A DNA stretch of 6,106 nucleotides from JBAXLO01 sp037134755 (GTDB taxonomy: Bacteria; Bacteroidota; Bacteroidia; Bacteroidales; JACABE01), in NCBI GenBank assembly GCA_037134755.1, contig JBAXLO010000249.1:1-6106 (forward strand), read 5' to 3'. Made by a program: the position numbers and the translations under genes. Position 1 is the stretch's first letter. Each line of letters opens with the position of its first letter. Shown here in pieces: positions 5,976-6,106 of this stretch. The notes below the pieces were generated by a model, which was given only the letters and a program-made list of their open reading frames with translations, was not told the DNA's origin and did not search any database.

Positions 5976-6106
5976 TTAGTTAGAAATATAGGGAATTTTA
6001 CTTATATTGATAAGAAATCTATTAAAACACTCAATATTTTTCAATTTAGGCTTGTCAGAATAGATTTCTTCATTGTCAGAATAGATTTCTTCATTGTCAG
6101 AATAGA
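5976..6106 (-). CDS. Possible C-terminal fragment of a gene running off the right edge
   Basis: One minus-strand frame is open from the window edge to a TAA at 5976-5978 (43 complete codons counting the stop). It reads the 21-bp tandem repeat as a heptapeptide EEIYSDN, followed by a basic and hydrophobic tail (KPKLKNIECFNRF and onward). If coding, it would be the end of a protein with acidic heptad repeats. No terminator hairpin follows the stop. The opposite strand is also open in the matching phase without a start codon, and such frames arise easily in AT-rich DNA, so the evidence is weak. Confidence 0.22.
   Translation of the reverse strand, partial: YSDNEEIYSDNEEIYSDKPKLKNIECFNRFLINISKIPYISN
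6012..6023. repeat. Inverted copy of the tandem-repeat core
   Basis: AAGAAATCTATT here is the exact reverse complement of AATAGATTTCTT inside each tandem unit (6059-6070 and 6080-6091). A 12-bp hairpin with a 35-base loop could form with the first copy. It lies outside the array itself. Confidence 0.6.
6052..6106. repeat. 21-bp perfect tandem repeat at the window edge
   Basis: The unit begins TTGTCAGAATAG and ends ATTTCTTCA. Two complete identical copies (6052-6072 and 6073-6093) are followed by the first 13 bases of a third (6094-6106), cut by the window end, so the array probably continues. There are no spacers, which rules out CRISPR. The unit is a multiple of three and could be translated as a heptapeptide, and is also two helical turns long. 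Identity between copies suggests recent expansion or active homogenisation. Confidence 0.9.

Noticed and set aside
5512..6051. Degenerate insertion sequence or transposon end
   Set aside because: There is no transposase-like frame, no matching terminal inverted repeats and no target duplication; the dyads found are short and AT-rich.
6052..6106. CRISPR array
   Set aside because: The 21-base units are joined directly with no unique spacers, and no cas gene is present.

Overview
The window looks like chromosomal DNA of a low-GC member of the Bacteroidota. Three things suggest this: candidate promoters of the Bacteroidota type (a TAnnTTTG-like -7 box) sit before all three complete genes; the leaders are A-rich with no Shine-Dalgarno motif; and the ClpB and the unknown protein have the general look of that phylum. 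The assignment is inferred from these signals, not from a search.

All three complete genes are on the minus strand, so the region reads right to left. From right to left it holds: (1) the tail end of a perfect 21-bp tandem repeat that runs off the right edge (6052-6106); (2) about 600 bases of very AT-rich, apparently non-coding DNA (5442-6051) with a few inverted repeats and one orphan plus-strand promoter-like site; (3) a 239-codon gene of unknown function (4722-5441) with its own promoter and two candidate terminators in a row; (4) a 400-base intergenic region (4321-4721) with a perfect 11-bp dyad, a large 21-bp-arm inverted repeat and the clpB promoter; (5) clpB (1723-4320), the protein disaggregase; (6) a 120-base gap with a weak hairpin and a promoter; (7) a phosphoglycerate kinase gene (313-1602), whose protein departs from the family consensus at several positions; (8) a 312-base non-coding left end with the pgk terminator and a bidirectional terminator that probably also serves a plus-strand gene lying outside the window.

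The genes do not form an obvious pathway. ClpB is a stress chaperone acting with DnaK, and phosphoglycerate kinase is a glycolytic enzyme. Separate promoters and terminators suggest mostly independent transcription. The most interesting non-coding signal is the dyad upstream of clpB: four TGNCA pentamers arranged as two pairs, placed where an activator of a heat-shock promoter would bind. The most interesting coding signal is the divergence of the phosphoglycerate kinase at substrate- and nucleotide-contacting positions. I see no CRISPR array, insertion sequence, tRNA, rRNA or defence cassette, and no convincing new multi-gene system.
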